Below are positions 1 to 10,985 of a DNA stretch of 64,000 bases, piece after piece. The stretch spans positions 62,001 to 126,000 of the forward strand of contig QNQO01000652.1 of assembly GCA_003290165.1 (NCBI GenBank). Direction: 5' to 3'. The notes under the pieces are model-generated. The model had not been told where the DNA came from. It ran no database searches and was given only the letters and a program-made list of their open reading frames with translations. Every line of letters begins with the position of its first letter. The stretch's first letter is position 1. Made by a program: the position numbers and the translations under genes. The stretch is from Berberis thunbergii. Lineage: Eukaryota; Streptophyta; Magnoliopsida; Ranunculales; Berberidaceae.

Positions 1-365
1 CATTACAAATTGAAAAAAAAAATTTATAAGGCACGTGTAGTAGTAGAGTATTAGACTAAATTATTCATGGCGAAGTGTTCAATGCACTTGATGGCACGTC
101 CTTAACCACTCAATAATATAAAACAAAGGATATTGACGGCATATAGATTTCAACGAAGCAACACATAAAATTATAGCATATCAAAGGCATCGGAAACACA
201 TAATCCAAAGAATATGGCATGGATTTCATTTATTTTTAATAATTTTTGCCTAAAACAAAAGTAAAGTAAAGAGTTGAAAATGCATGTGGAACACTATCAG
301 AGGCAATTTTTTGTTTTAGCTTTTTTTTTTTGCATATAGTGGCATGCTTAGCATTGAAGGATAGA

Positions 366-1033
366 GTAGAGGGTGTTTGTTTTTTTAAGTGCTTAGAAGC
401 TAACTTCTAATTGAAGTTAAAAGTTTTGAATGAGATTCTGAATGAACTATCTGTTTTGCTTCTGAATGAGCTGCTGATTAGAAGCTGTAAAATTAAAAGG
501 TGTTTATTTTTAAGTGCTTAATAGCAACTGTTTGACAATTTTTGCCCACTGAGCTGAAAAAATTTATAACATAAATATTGTGCTTAAAATCAAACCCAAT
601 AATTATTCAAATCCTAGAAAATGTTACAATACCTTTCATTACAAGAGTTTCAAAATATGACCAAAGATGAAGGAGAGTTGAAAATATACACGAGAGGGAG
701 AGTTTGAGAGATGAAGAAGAACTTGAAAATACAGAGAAATGAGATAAATTTCTTACCGAGTCATGCTTGGTGAAGAGAATGAAGGTGTGCCGACAAAATT
801 TACCCCTACTTATTTTTAATAAGATGGGGGCAACAATTGTCATTACAAAATTATGTTAAGGTTATTATTGGAATAATTTTTTACTCAGTGCTAAGTGATT
901 ATCACCTCCATGTTGCTTACTCCAATCAGAAGAAGAACTTTAATCAGAACTAAAAACAAACACTCTAAACAAGGTGGTCCACTTCTTATTAAGACTTCTG
1001 ATTCCGCTCAAAAGCAAAAACAAACACCCTCTA
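366..1033. mobile_element. hAT-like MITE, about 670 bp
   Basis: The ends are inverted repeats: TAGAGGGTGTTTG at 367 and its complement CAAACACCCTCTA ending at 1033. Flanking 8-mers AGGATAGA (358-365) and AGGCTAGA (1034-1041) differ at one base and fit an aged 8-bp target duplication. The interior is AT-rich with no convincing protein. The hAT assignment rests only on the length of the duplication. Confidence 0.6.
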
Positions 1034-1661
1034 AGGCTAGATCTTCTTTTTCCATCCATGGCGGTTGTGCCTGCCATTCATGGAGTCTCACCTCTGGTGG
1101 GTCTGGTAAGTAACTCAACATTTCTCAACCTTAGTTTTATTTTGCCTAAGTTTTGGGTAGGTTATTTTTATTTTAAATGAAAATAGCTCTGAGGCGATTT
1201 GGCGTGAGATCCGGCTGGGAGAAGATCTTGGACGTTGTTTCCAGGTATTGCTTGTCCCCTCCATGATGGCACTGCCAACTACCATTGAAGTTTCTACCTC
1301 AGCTGGGCTTGGAGGCAACTCGATTGAGGCACATAAGCCTCATTTTCCTTCGATCAACTCCTGGGGCTGTCGAGAGAAGAAAATGTTTGATGATTTACCA
1401 ATGGAAGGAACTAGTTTCCAGAAGGAAGGGAGCCCTGCCCTTTTTCTCACTGATGTTAACAGAGGCAAATCATATGTTGAAAAGCACATGATTGTGCTTA
1501 AGTTTACTAGTTTTTGCCCCTCTGTGGAAGCGATTAGGGATTTTATTCACTGTTCCTGGGAGATAACTAGAGAATTTACCATACGTTTACTTGACCCTAG
1601 ACACGTCACTGTTCGATTAAAATATGAAGTAGAGGTCAAGAAAGCTTTTTCACGCAATTCA

Positions 1662-1875
1662 TGTTGGAATATTAAACCCACTCCAATTATCCATGGGCCT
1701 AAAATTGCCCGTATGCTTATCCACGGTAGTACCATGTAAATTTACGGTGTGGTTGTACGATTGGTACCCACCAATATAGTTATAGTCCCACGACTCCGCT
1801 CTCACTTCCGCTTGATATATGATTGAATTCACATTCTCTACAAGTTCGAGCTTTTAGAAAGTTGGCAATTTATCA
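1662..1875 (+). repeat. TRIM 5' LTR
   Basis: 214 bp, TG...CA ends, followed at once by the Met-tRNA-like primer-binding site. About 95% identical to the copy at 1980-2193. Confidence 0.92.
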
Positions 1876-1979
1876 TGGTATCAAAGCATTAGTATTCAGA
1901 GGTTGTGGGTTCAAGTCTCGTCCAACACAATCGTTGCAAGAAATTTCAATATTTTCCTCGCGCTTGCGCTGAGGGGGAG

Positions 1980-2193
1980 TGTTGGAATATTAAACTCACT
2001 CTAATTATCCATGGGCCTAAAATTGCCCATATGCTTATCCACGATAGTACCGTGTAAATTTACGGTGTAGTTGTACGATTGGTACCCACCGATATAGTTA
2101 TAGTCCCATGACTCCGCTCTCACTTCTGCTAGATATATGATTGAATTCACATTCTCTACAAGTTCGAGCTTTTAGAGAGTTGGCAATTTATCA
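1980..2193 (+). repeat. TRIM 3' LTR
   Basis: 214 bp, preceded by a short polypurine tract and followed by the ATTCA target duplication. Confidence 0.92.
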
Positions 2194-3399
2194 ATTCATA
2201 CTTGATTTGAAGAGTCTGGTTTAAGGTTTTTCGATGACATCGAGATCCAATTCGTGCTCCTCTTGGGTTACCACTTTAATATTTTCACCCGATGATTCTC
2301 AAAGCAATAGGGGACTCTGTTGGAGTCTTTCTACGTGTAGATTACAATACGAGATGTTTCACAAGATCAAAAAAATAGCTAGGATGCATGTTGAAATGGA
2401 GTCGACAGAGTCTTTGCCATCCAAAATCACGGATTGAAATCAGGGAGTAATGGATTTTGTCAAAAAATATTGTTTCCTAGTTTAAAATATTGTGATCATT
2501 ATGCTTTAATCGACCATGATGTCTCTAGCAGTAGGAAAAAAAACTTGATTTTATTTAGAAAAAGAAAGAGGATGGAGGAAAGATCTTGAAAGCTAAATAA
2601 AGAGGACCATCTAAACAAGTCTATAGACCTGTGAACAAGGTTCATCAAGAAAAGCCGAAGGTAGTCAACAACGAAGGAACCAGTGGAGCCAAAACTTCGA
2701 AGGGGGAAGACATCATAATTGAGCAATCTGAAGAGGGAGTTAAAAATCAGTTGCAGATGGAGGAGAAAATTGTTTAAGATGGAGAGAGCAACTTGTCAAC
2801 AAAGATTCTCTAGAGGTGGAATCGAAATTGATCTAGAACTCTTTGGCGGGGATGAAGAGCATAATGGGGATGGAAAAACATCCATTTGAAATCAACAACA
2901 AGAATAATTTGGCTCTAGACAATGGAAATAGTGATAAGAAGTCGATATAGTCATTAGAAGATGAAGAATTGGGTATGCAGGGGGTACATTTGACTATTGG
3001 TAATGATGTTGCAATTGCAGACGCATTAATCCAGGAAAATGAGGTTTCAATGATTCGAACAAGATGAGGGCAGACCTTGAGAAGATCGGTTACACCAGTA
3101 GTAAGGTCCGTAAAGCTCTCATGGATAACAAGGAAAGGCCTGATGATGTTTCAAAAATGGAGGTGTTCAATATGGACCAAATTAACTTGGTTGCCGATCT
3201 TAACAATGCAAGAAAAAATGAGAGGCTAGAGGGGTGCCTCCGATAGAGATGATCCATCAATGAAAATCAAGGCGCTGCACAAATAGTGGTTTTTTTATGG
3301 TGAACAGAAAAAGATAGGGAAAAAGAAAGGCAATGGTCAGGTTGGAACGTTGAGTAACTAGGGACAATGTTGCACAAAAATCTTCCAATGGTGATTGAC

Positions 3400-4160
3400 A
3401 AAATATTGTTTTGGAATGTGCGAGGCATAGGAAACAAAGCTACTCATAACAAGATTAAGAAATCTACTCATCGCAAGATTAAGAAATTAGTCTCAGAATT
3501 GAAAATTAATTAATTTGGTGATTGTTGAGTCGTAGACATATACAGATTGGTGGAAGAGTTCACCTTCCTCATTTTTCATCGAATGACAGCTTAGATGGAA
3601 AAATATGGTTATTGGAAATAAACGTCGATCTTGTGGTCCTTGGTATGATTGATCAAATCATTCAGTGCAAGGTGAATGACATTTTGAATAATTAGTCAGG
3701 TTTCCGATGTTTATGTGAACGGCCTTGGAGAATATGGGTTTGTAAGCAAAGTTGGAGCGTGATTGGTTGGAGGTGACTTTAACGTAGTTACGGATGATCA
3801 TGAGAAGATAGGTGGAGGAGATTTGGAGGTCACTAGCATGATTAATTTTAATGACTGTTTAGAGATGTGTGGTTTGGTTGACTGTGTGTTTTCCAGACCA
3901 GGCATCACTTGGTGCAATAACCAGAAGGGATAAGATTTAGTCCAGATTGGATAGTCTTAGTGAACTCGGACTGCCGCACACTAAGATAGAACATTCTCCT
4001 TGCATTTGCTCAAATCATGAGCCTATCATAGCTTTCTTACCTTCACAAGCAAGGTCATGTACGCCCATTTTTATATTTCAAAGTATGTCGACCACCCATG
4101 TTTTTTTTCATGCTTTTGTTCAAGCTAATAGCATGTCGAAATCAATTGTGATAATGCATT
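3400..4160 (+). pseudogene. LINE ORF2 endonuclease domain, decayed
   Basis: In mixed plus-strand frames the start of an apurinic-type endonuclease can be read: ILFWNVRGIGNKATHNKIKK near 3408, then WLVGGDFNVVTDDHEKIGGG near 3760 with the diagnostic GGDFN. A GLVDCVFSRPGITWCNNQKG stretch and a CSNHEPII-like motif near 4010 follow. The order and strand fit ORF2 of the same LINE as ORF1 upstream. Many stops and frameshifts are present. No reverse transcriptase follows; homology ends near 4160. Confidence 0.8.
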
Positions 4161-4164
4161 AGAT

Positions 4165-4970
4165 AATGATGTTGTCTTTTTTCAAAAAGCGAAGCGTAAA
4201 GCGGTGGCTTTACGCAAGTGAAGCGACCCTTAAAAAACAAATCATATTATATTTTAAAAATGCATAATTGATGTGCTCTGAAAAATTAAAACCATGATTT
4301 CCTTAATTCTATATTGATTGCATAGTGTTAATGTTAATTGAATTAAATTTTTTTTGTTTAAATTTTCTATGCGGGATGCCCTCAGAAATGCAATGGGTGC
4401 AAATAGCCACCCAAGTTTAAAACATATCCCCCCCGCGCGTATTGTTCATCATCTTCATCCGCCTAAGTCCAAGCAATCCGACGTGTTTCTCCACCTAAAA
4501 TTATCTACTCTCTTCTTCCTTTATATTCCTATTCACTCCCTCTCCGTTTTCGTTCTTTTTCCAACCAAAATCAGATAAAATCAGTAATATAATTGCATAT
4601 TTTTCATCTTTTTCCTCCTCCCCCTCCGCATGCGTCTGAGCAATTCGATTGGTTTCTTATCCTAAAATCTTTTCATCTCTTCTTTCTTTTTATTCCTTTT
4701 CTTTCCCTCTCCCTTTCCGTTCTTTTCTCCGACCAAAATCAGATAAATCATTAAGAGAATTCAAAAAAAATACAAATAAAAATTGGAGACATTTTGTAAC
4801 ATGGAGCCGCCACTTTGGGCGCTTCAAGCTTCGGCAAACAAATGTAAAAAACTATGAATTTTTGTGGCTTCAGAGTAGTGGCTTGGATTTGATCGAAGCA
4901 AAATGTCATGGTTTTGCTTTTCTTTTGGCTTTAAGTAGTGAAAAGCCATGGCTTTTACTACTCTGATCAT
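4165..4970. other. Non-coding stretch with a two-copy tandem duplication and a palindrome
   Basis: The left edge (4180-4235) has GCG-rich short inverted words like those at hAT ends elsewhere here, but I could not define both ends. Within it, about 4445-4600 and 4612-4770 are diverged direct copies with a period near 167 bp, sharing a CAATCCG/CAATTCG block and an ACCAAAATCAGATAAA block. At 4933-4961 AGTAGT and ACTACT flank the palindrome AAAAGCCATGGCTTTT. No gene was seen. Confidence 0.5.
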
Positions 4971-4974
4971 TACC

Positions 4975-5300
4975 ACCACGTAATGGCGCTGAAAGCAAGT
5001 TCAAGAGCAATTCGGTGCAGAAATTTTCCCACCAGCGCGAAGAAGGCCCTGCTGACCTTGTGCCATAGCCTCCAGCTAAGATCTATCGATTCATTCCAGG
5101 TCTTCGCGAAGGCATTTATCACCAGATTCAGAGGGAGCCAACGGATCAGGAAGGGTGTTCACTACCTACTAACCCTCAAATAGAAGTAGAGTGAGACCCT
5201 TAGAGATATGTCACTCGCTTTAACGATGAGTTGACTTTGATCAATGATTGTGACAATGACAAGTCGGTCATCGCTTTCACTTTTAGCATCCGAGGAGGTC
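4975..5300 (+). pseudogene. Ty3/gypsy gag fragment
   Basis: Across frames the sequence matches the retrotransposon gag core: RNFPTSAKKALLTLCHSLQ, then RSIDSFQVFAKAFITRF, then a YVTRFNDELTLINDCDNDKS-like stretch near 5205. In gypsy elements this part of Gag forms the capsid-like shell. Stops and frame changes make it non-functional. No pol is attached; LTR-like sequence follows downstream. Confidence 0.75.
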
Positions 5301-5488
5301 AATGATTGCCTCTCACAGCAAGTTGATTGCAATCATTGTTTGGTCAGAAACCCTTCTTGTAGCACAAACAACCACCAATAGACACATCTCTCTGCCACAC
5401 AACCCTTATCTGGCTCACACGACTAGCTGCAGATTGCAAGCAGAGGAAAAACCTGATTATATCTCTTCTTTCCATTACGTACACCTAC

Positions 5489-6312
5489 ATGTCTAGTCAA
5501 ACCCATTTTTAGCTAGGGGAGGATTCGAAGAAATGAACATGTGTTTTATGAATTAATTAGATTCAATCTTTCCTTGGTAATTAGTGAATGTGTTTTTTCT
5601 TAACTGTCTTATAGAGAATTTATCTTTGTATGTTTGTTAAGTTGACTAACTTAGTAAGCATGTTACGATTTAATGCTAGAGTATAGAAGAGTTTCACCTA
5701 ATAGTTATGATCTTATATTCATAAATAGTAAATACCAAAGGATCTTGGTAATGTTAAGTAAAAACCTAGGTTAGGAACAAGATGTTGATTAAACTCGAAA
5801 TTGCCTAGTCATTGTTCACATTTTTCATAAAACTTAATGATTTGGGATTGTTTATCTAACTTGTTATTCCTTATTAGATAGCATGAAAAGAATAATTTGA
5901 AATGGACACTGAGTTTAATTCAACAAATTTGAAAAAATAATAAGGTTAATGCAGTCATGGTTAATCTTGAACATTGTCACTCATGAGATAGTAAAGGAAT
6001 TATTGGAGTTTAGTTCATGAGCATATGTTTAATGTGTAGAGATAGAACCCTTAGTTAATTTCTCATCACCGACTTTCCATAAGTTTTTAACATTATTACA
6101 ATAATCTTCTTATTAATTTTCTTAGTTTAAAATTAGAAAAATCAACCCCCAACATTTCCTTATTTAGTTTGTTAGTTGTCTTTTAGTTACCCTTAGTATT
6201 AGTTAGCCCGTTAGTGAGGCCTCTAATCCTCGGTCTAGAACAATCCCTACTAATTCTTTATTACGATTACATAACAAGGTTTTAAGTTGTGTGCTAATAA
6301 AATATTGCATCA
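5489..6312 (+). repeat. LTR-like direct repeat, copy A
   Basis: About 0.8 kb that recurs at 6610-7415 in the same orientation. It begins near GTCTAGTCAAACCC, includes CCCCCAACATTTCC near 6146, and ends ATATTGCATCA. The ending and the GTCTAGCTAAACCC word look like plant gypsy LTRs. Clean TG start and flanking duplications were not found, so the LTR call is an inference. Confidence 0.55.
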
Positions 6313-6609
6313 TATCTCCATCGGCTTTACTATCCTGCCTTGCCAAAAAAAGTCACCTAGTAGCTGGTCAATCGCCTCTGGCAGCAGGTTGATCCCAATC
6401 ATTCTCACCACATTGTCACGACCTCGATTGTCTCCACTACCACGCAGCAACACGATCACCCATCTCTTTCATGCATAGGACAACACAGAGATTGTTATAT
6501 TTTCTTCACGCTATCCACACCAAAGAAGTAGAAGTGTTTCATCTCTTACATTTTTTTTTTCTATTTTTAGTTTGAAATTTAATTATGCATTGTTATTTAA
6601 TCATACTTA

Positions 6610-7415
6610 AATGTCTAGCTAAACCCCTTTTTAGATAGGGAGAATTCAAAGCCCCAAACGTGTGTTTTATGGATTAATTAAATTCAGTCTTTCACTGCTA
6701 GTTACTGAATGTATTTTGCTTAACTGTTCATAAAGAACTAATTTTTGTATGTTTGTTAAGGTGACCAACTTAGTAAGCAAGCTAGGACTTGATGCTAAGA
6801 TATAGGAGAGTTTACCTAATAGTTATAATCATATATAAATAAGATTTAAATATCACTGTACGTTGGTAATGTTAAGTAAAACCTAGGTTTAGAGCAAGAT
6901 GTTGATCATACTTGTAATTGCTTATCTAGTATTCATATTTTCTATAGAATTTAATGATTTTCGATTGTTTATCTAACTTGCAATTCCTGACTAGATAGCA
7001 TGAAGAGAATAGTTTGAAAGTGACATAGAGTTTAATTCAACGAATTTGGGAAAATAATAAGGTTCATTATGCGCGGTCACGGTTAATCTTGAACATTATC
7101 ATTCACAAGTTAGTAACAGAGTTATTGGAATTTAATTATGAGCATATGTTTGGTGTGCAGAGATAAAATCCTTATCTAATTTCTCATCATCGACTTTCTT
7201 TTAGTATTTACTATTCTTGCAGTAACTTTCTTAGTAATTTCCTTAGTTTAAAGCTAGAAAAATCCAACCCCCAACATTTCCTTATTTACTTTGTTAGTTG
7301 TTTTTTAATGTGAGCTAGCAAGTCCTCTAATCCCCGGTTTAGAATGATCCATATTTATTCTTTACTAAGACTACAAAGCAGGGTTATAAGTTTGTGCTAG
7401 TAAAATAGTGCATCA
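6610..7415 (+). repeat. LTR-like direct repeat, copy B
   Basis: Diverged partner of copy A, ending AGTGCATCA. The 300 bp between the copies (6313-6609) holds no recognisable gag or pol, so this is either a heavily deleted element or two separate LTR relics. Confidence 0.55.
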
Positions 7416-8400
7416 GCGTTGAATGTTGCAATCGACGTTGGGGAGGTATGGGGTCTGTTGTGCGATCTACTTGTGAAGGCGATTGATCGTGTGCGTGGGT
7501 TGTGGGTCGGCCGATAAGGAAGGAGGAACAGTGGGGAGGTAATCAATAGAAGAAGTGGAAGGACCTGTCCTATGGTTTCTTTCTTGCCTAACAGGAAGTT
7601 GTCGAAAAGTATAGCCATCTTGTCAAATATCATATCCATCCTTGTTGATGACTCTCTGAGGTTTGCCCTCAAATTTGTGAATATCTAGTTTATCCCTTCA
7701 CAAACTCTTCTTTTGTCATCTTCTAAACTTTTCTTCACAAACAAATTATCTTCAAATCAAACCAAATAAAATTAGAGCTGTTTATGCTCTGTTATCAATC
7801 GATAGATTACAACTGTAAAATAAATCGGAACTGAAAGACAATGCGATAATTGAAAGAAAATAAATCAATGACAAAATAAATCAACGATAAACTAAACAAG
7901 ATAAAGTCTTTATTCAATCCAAATCCAATTAACAATGAACAACATGCGCCCCTTTTATAATTGACCTAACTTCTAAAATAAGAAACAAACGATAAACCTA
8001 ATTTGACACCAAAGCCCAATTAGAATAATACTACAACTAATCCTGTTAAAATACTAATATTACTAAATAACTCAATTACGCCAACTTCCTCGGGTTGAAG
8101 AAGCTCATCATCAAGCTTGAAGTCGAAAAAGGCAAACACACAAGAAACCGGTCACGGAACATAATGTGAAATGCACTAGCAGAAGTCGACCTTAAACTCT
8201 TCCCCGATTGTTGTTGGTACCACAAAGAAGCAAATGAAAAATCTGAAATAAAAAAGGTATGATATGAATATTGAGCCCGAAGTAGATCCACAGCATGATT
8301 TTGAATGGAATGTGCAAACTTGTCCTCAAAATAAGCCAAACATTGTTCCAAATTGGATCATAAACTTCGTCTCGTGGTGGTACATGAAATTACCTGAGGT
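7416..8400 (-). mobile_element. Gypsy-type element remnant, minus strand
   Basis: A minus-strand frame (7672-7397) begins with a short gag-like start including RMDMIFDKMAILFDNFLLGK. A related stretch recurs at 16690-17482. A degenerate Met-tRNA primer site (complement of GCTCTGTTATCAAT, near 7786) lies to its right, followed by AT-rich sequence also shared with 17160-17482, as expected for an LTR. Everything is decayed and the edges are approximate. Confidence 0.5.
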
Positions 8401-8695
8401 TGCAAATATCCAATTCTTTATTTGAAGAAGTATTATCATGTGGTTGCATTGAAATATTGGTGGGTGCAAATATCTAGAGGGGATCAGAAGCGAAATTTTG
8501 AAATAGGGACTATTTTAAAATTATTTTCTCCTTCCCTAACCCAATTGAGACAGAGCAAGGGGACTGCGAAGACAGTGCTGCGATGGGGAGAGGTTGCGAC
8601 AGAAATTGATGCAGGCATAATGAGGGGGGCTCAATAGAGGCCAGGAGGGGAAGAAAGGTCGAGTGACCAAGGGGAAGGTCTGGTCAGGACGTCGG

Positions 8696-9045
8696 TGTCA
8701 CAATCGTGACTAATTGAGATCAATGTAAGAAAAAAAAAATTGATAGATTAAAATGGGAAATAAGAAATTGCATACAAACCTCTCAGGTTCTATTGAGAAC
8801 TAAGCCTATTTTCTTCTTAACACTTCTCTGTTGCATTCTCTCTTCTACATCTCTATTTATAAAGGAAAGGAACAACTAAAATTCAAAATATACTAATTTG
8901 GGAATCACATGTTAGTCACGTGTTGTAACTAACTGAAGAAGGAATATTCGGAATATCCTTTACTTCAAAATCTAAATTGGCGCCAACCTTCCCACCTGAA
9001 TTTCAATTCCATTTTTTTGTTTACCAAATGTAACAATTGTTCTCC
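8696..9045 (-). repeat. 3' LTR of the host-gene-carrying element
   Basis: About 350 bp, paired with 12910-13246. Shared blocks include GGAATATTCGGAATATCC and CCCACCTGAATTTCAATTCC. Differences and small indels suggest an old insertion. Confidence 0.85.
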
Positions 9046-9334
9046 TGGTTGTGACATTGCCTTCCCCTTTCGGTAAATCCTTGTCCTCAAGGATTGAACT
9101 TAGGAACCTTGAGGTGGTGTGTGACAACCCTTCCAAGGTAGCTGTGACATTTGGCGTTGGTTGCTGATCCATATTCATAGAATGGATGCAAGTATCTCCC
9201 AGTTTACTCTTTGTAAAATGTAGAACAGTCCGCCAAAGATGAACTGTATATCCACAAGGCCCTATTAAGTTCTTTTCAATCAAAATTCTTGAACAAATGC
9301 CATTCTTTGTTCTCTTATCAGCTCGCTTAAAAGA
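8972..9334 (-). pseudogene. Gypsy 3'-end coding remnant fused to the captured ATPase
   Basis: On the minus strand the ATPase reading stops resembling the family after EVHFL (near 9334). It is followed by [15 protein letters not shown], then a stop, then a frame ending in LEDKDLPKGEGNVTT. The latter resembles the last residues of gypsy polyproteins that overlap the polypurine tract. This marks the 3' junction between captured host sequence and retroelement. Confidence 0.6.
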
Positions 9335-10985
9335 AGGAAGTGAACTTCTTGAATACCAGCTCGTGCCACTTTTGGATCAGCAAGCATGCTAACTATAGCA
9401 GTATCAATTGCGCCCTGGTTTTCAATGCGGGAGGCTCGAGCTGCCATCAGAACAACCATATCTAGGTGCACTCCTTTTGAGAAAACCTCAATAAGATTCT
9501 TATCAATTGTAATCTTGTTGAGTGTCAAAGTTCCAGTTTTGTCACTGCAAAACACATCCATTCCAGCTATCGCAGTCATTCTCTTTGTAATAGCTCCCTG
9601 CTGAGATAGGCGATGGGAACCAATTGCTATTGTCACCAGTGTTCTAAAAATCGCTAGGCGCTGGGCGGGCGGCGAGCTGGTGCCTAGCGCCCAGGGGCCT
9701 AGGCGGGTGCCTAGGCGGGCGCCTAGGCGGCACCTAGGCGGTCTTAGGTTTTGTATTATTACTTTAATAATTTACAAAAGTTAAGCATAATACATTATCA
9801 ATTACATCCAATTTAATGCCAGTATATATATGCAAAATTTAAAAACATGAAAAATTACCAATAGTGAACAAAATTTATTAAAACTCAAGTGACTGAAGTT
9901 GGTCATGATAGGTACTTTATATAAATTTGAATGTGTACTCTTTTATTTTTCTTCAAATTGCATAAATAACCTCAGTTATATTTGATAAAATCTACATTAG
10001 TAAAATTGGTACCGACAGATCATTCGAGAATTCCATTAAGTAATCATCATTTGCTACATTTAGACATATACTGAATAAAAAATAATTAAATAGTTTATTA
10101 TTAAAAAGTAGGAAATAAAATAAAATAAGAACACAATTAGCCATATTAAAAAATTTTTAAAAATTAAAAAAAATAAAAATCGCCCAGACCGCCTAGAGTC
10201 CGCCTAGGCCGCCTAGACCCCGCCTAGGCCGCCCAGACCCGCCCAGACCCGCCTAGACCCGCCCAGCCCGCCTAGCCGCCCAGACAGCCCGCCCAGCCAT
10301 TAATCTGGGCGGTTTTCCACCTTCTAGCGCCTAGGCGGCCGCCTAGACCGATTTTTAGAACATTGATTGTCACTGACAAAACCGTGGGCATGGCAATGGG
10401 AATCCCTCCAATGAGAACCACGAGGAGAGTATCAATTCCATAACAATATTCACTATCTTGTATTGGATACATGATGATAATCTCTACTATCGTCCCCACA
10501 GCGATGGAACATATGCAAAAATTTCCAATAGCAGTCAAGACCTTTTGGAAATGACCAACTTGATTTGTAGAGTCTACAATGTGGGCAGCCTTGCCAAAGA
10601 ATGTACGGACCCCAGTGGCGACAACAACAACTTCAATTTCTCTCTGTTTGCTTGTGAAACCAGAGTAAACCCTGTTCCCCGGACCTTTTATGACTAGTAG
10701 GAACTTCCCTGTGAGAGCAAACTGGTCAATTTTCAGCGGGTCTCCTTCAAGAAGTATGGCATCGGCAGGTAATATGTCTCCGAGCTTGATACTAACTACA
10801 TCACTAGGAATAAGAATGGCCGCAACTTTCTCACTCCACCTTCCATGTCTAAGAACTTTGGCTTTGGGAGCTAACCTAGCCATGAGAGTTGCAGCCGCAT
10901 TACCCACATTGTTCTCTTCAATAAAACTGATTGTTGAGTTGATACTGAGCAGGGTAATGATGCCCACAAAGTCTTGCCAATTAGG
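9334..10985 (-). pseudogene. Captured plasma-membrane H+-ATPase (P3A-type) fragment, split by a hAT element
   Basis: Plant plasma-membrane H+-ATPases pump protons out of the cell. This copy covers about 300 of the usual roughly 950 residues. On the minus strand it starts at NWQDFVGI (10985), passes through the actuator region ([25 protein letters not shown]), the membrane helix motif [15 protein letters not shown] and, after the hAT insert at 9637-10365, the phosphorylation loop [12 protein letters not shown], ending near EVHFL. The actuator TGES is changed to TGKF and three residues are missing before AGMDV. No introns are visible, suggesting capture from RNA. It cannot form a pump: N-terminus, nucleotide domain and later helices are absent. 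Confidence 0.9.
9637..10365. mobile_element. Non-autonomous hAT element inside the captured ATPase, 729 bp
   Basis: Terminal inverted repeats CAGTGTTCTAAAAATCG (9637) and CAATGTTCTAAAAATCG (complement, ending 10365). A perfect 8-bp target duplication ATTGTCAC occupies 9629-9636 and 10366-10373. Both subterminal regions (9651-9750 and 10180-10345) are dense GC-rich arrays of GCCTAGGCGG and CCGCCCAGACC words, while the middle is very AT-rich. Such subterminal word arrays are typical transposase-binding sites of hAT elements. No transposase is encoded. Confidence 0.93.

Larger units (their letters stand above)
1662..2193 (+). mobile_element. Complete TRIM (terminal-repeat retrotransposon in miniature), 532 bp
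   Basis: Two 214-bp direct repeats (1662-1875 and 1980-2193) start TGTTGGAATATT and end CAATTTATCA. They differ at about 11 positions. A 5-bp target duplication ATTCA flanks the whole element (1657-1661 and 2194-2198). Directly after the first LTR is a primer-binding site TGGTATCAAAGC (1876-1887), close to the initiator-Met tRNA complement. Directly before the second LTR is the purine tract GAGGGGGAG (1971-1979). The 104-bp interior codes for nothing, so movement must have depended on another element's proteins. Confidence 0.93.
1248..3246 (+). pseudogene. LINE ORF1 (DUF4283-type gag-like protein), broken
   Basis: Reading frames from 1248 show the plant LINE ORF1 pattern: CPSVEAIRDFIHCSW, then LLDPRHVTVRL, then, after the inserted TRIM, a stretch resembling the usual tryptophan-rich DUF4283 end and an ARMHVEM segment near 2380. 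Such proteins bind RNA and accompany the ORF2 reverse transcriptase. The frame is cut at 1661 by a TRIM retrotransposon and has several further stops and frameshifts. The part from 2500 to 3246 is a degenerate charged linker. The family is inferred from the pattern; the upstream limit is uncertain. Confidence 0.7.

Noticed and set aside
4933..4961. Palindrome as a possible rho-independent terminator
   Set aside because: This is plant nuclear DNA and no gene ends there; it is simply a perfect palindrome around an NcoI-like CCATGG.
9386..9604. 72-codon plus-strand frame
   Set aside because: Shadow of the H+-ATPase fragment read on the minus strand.
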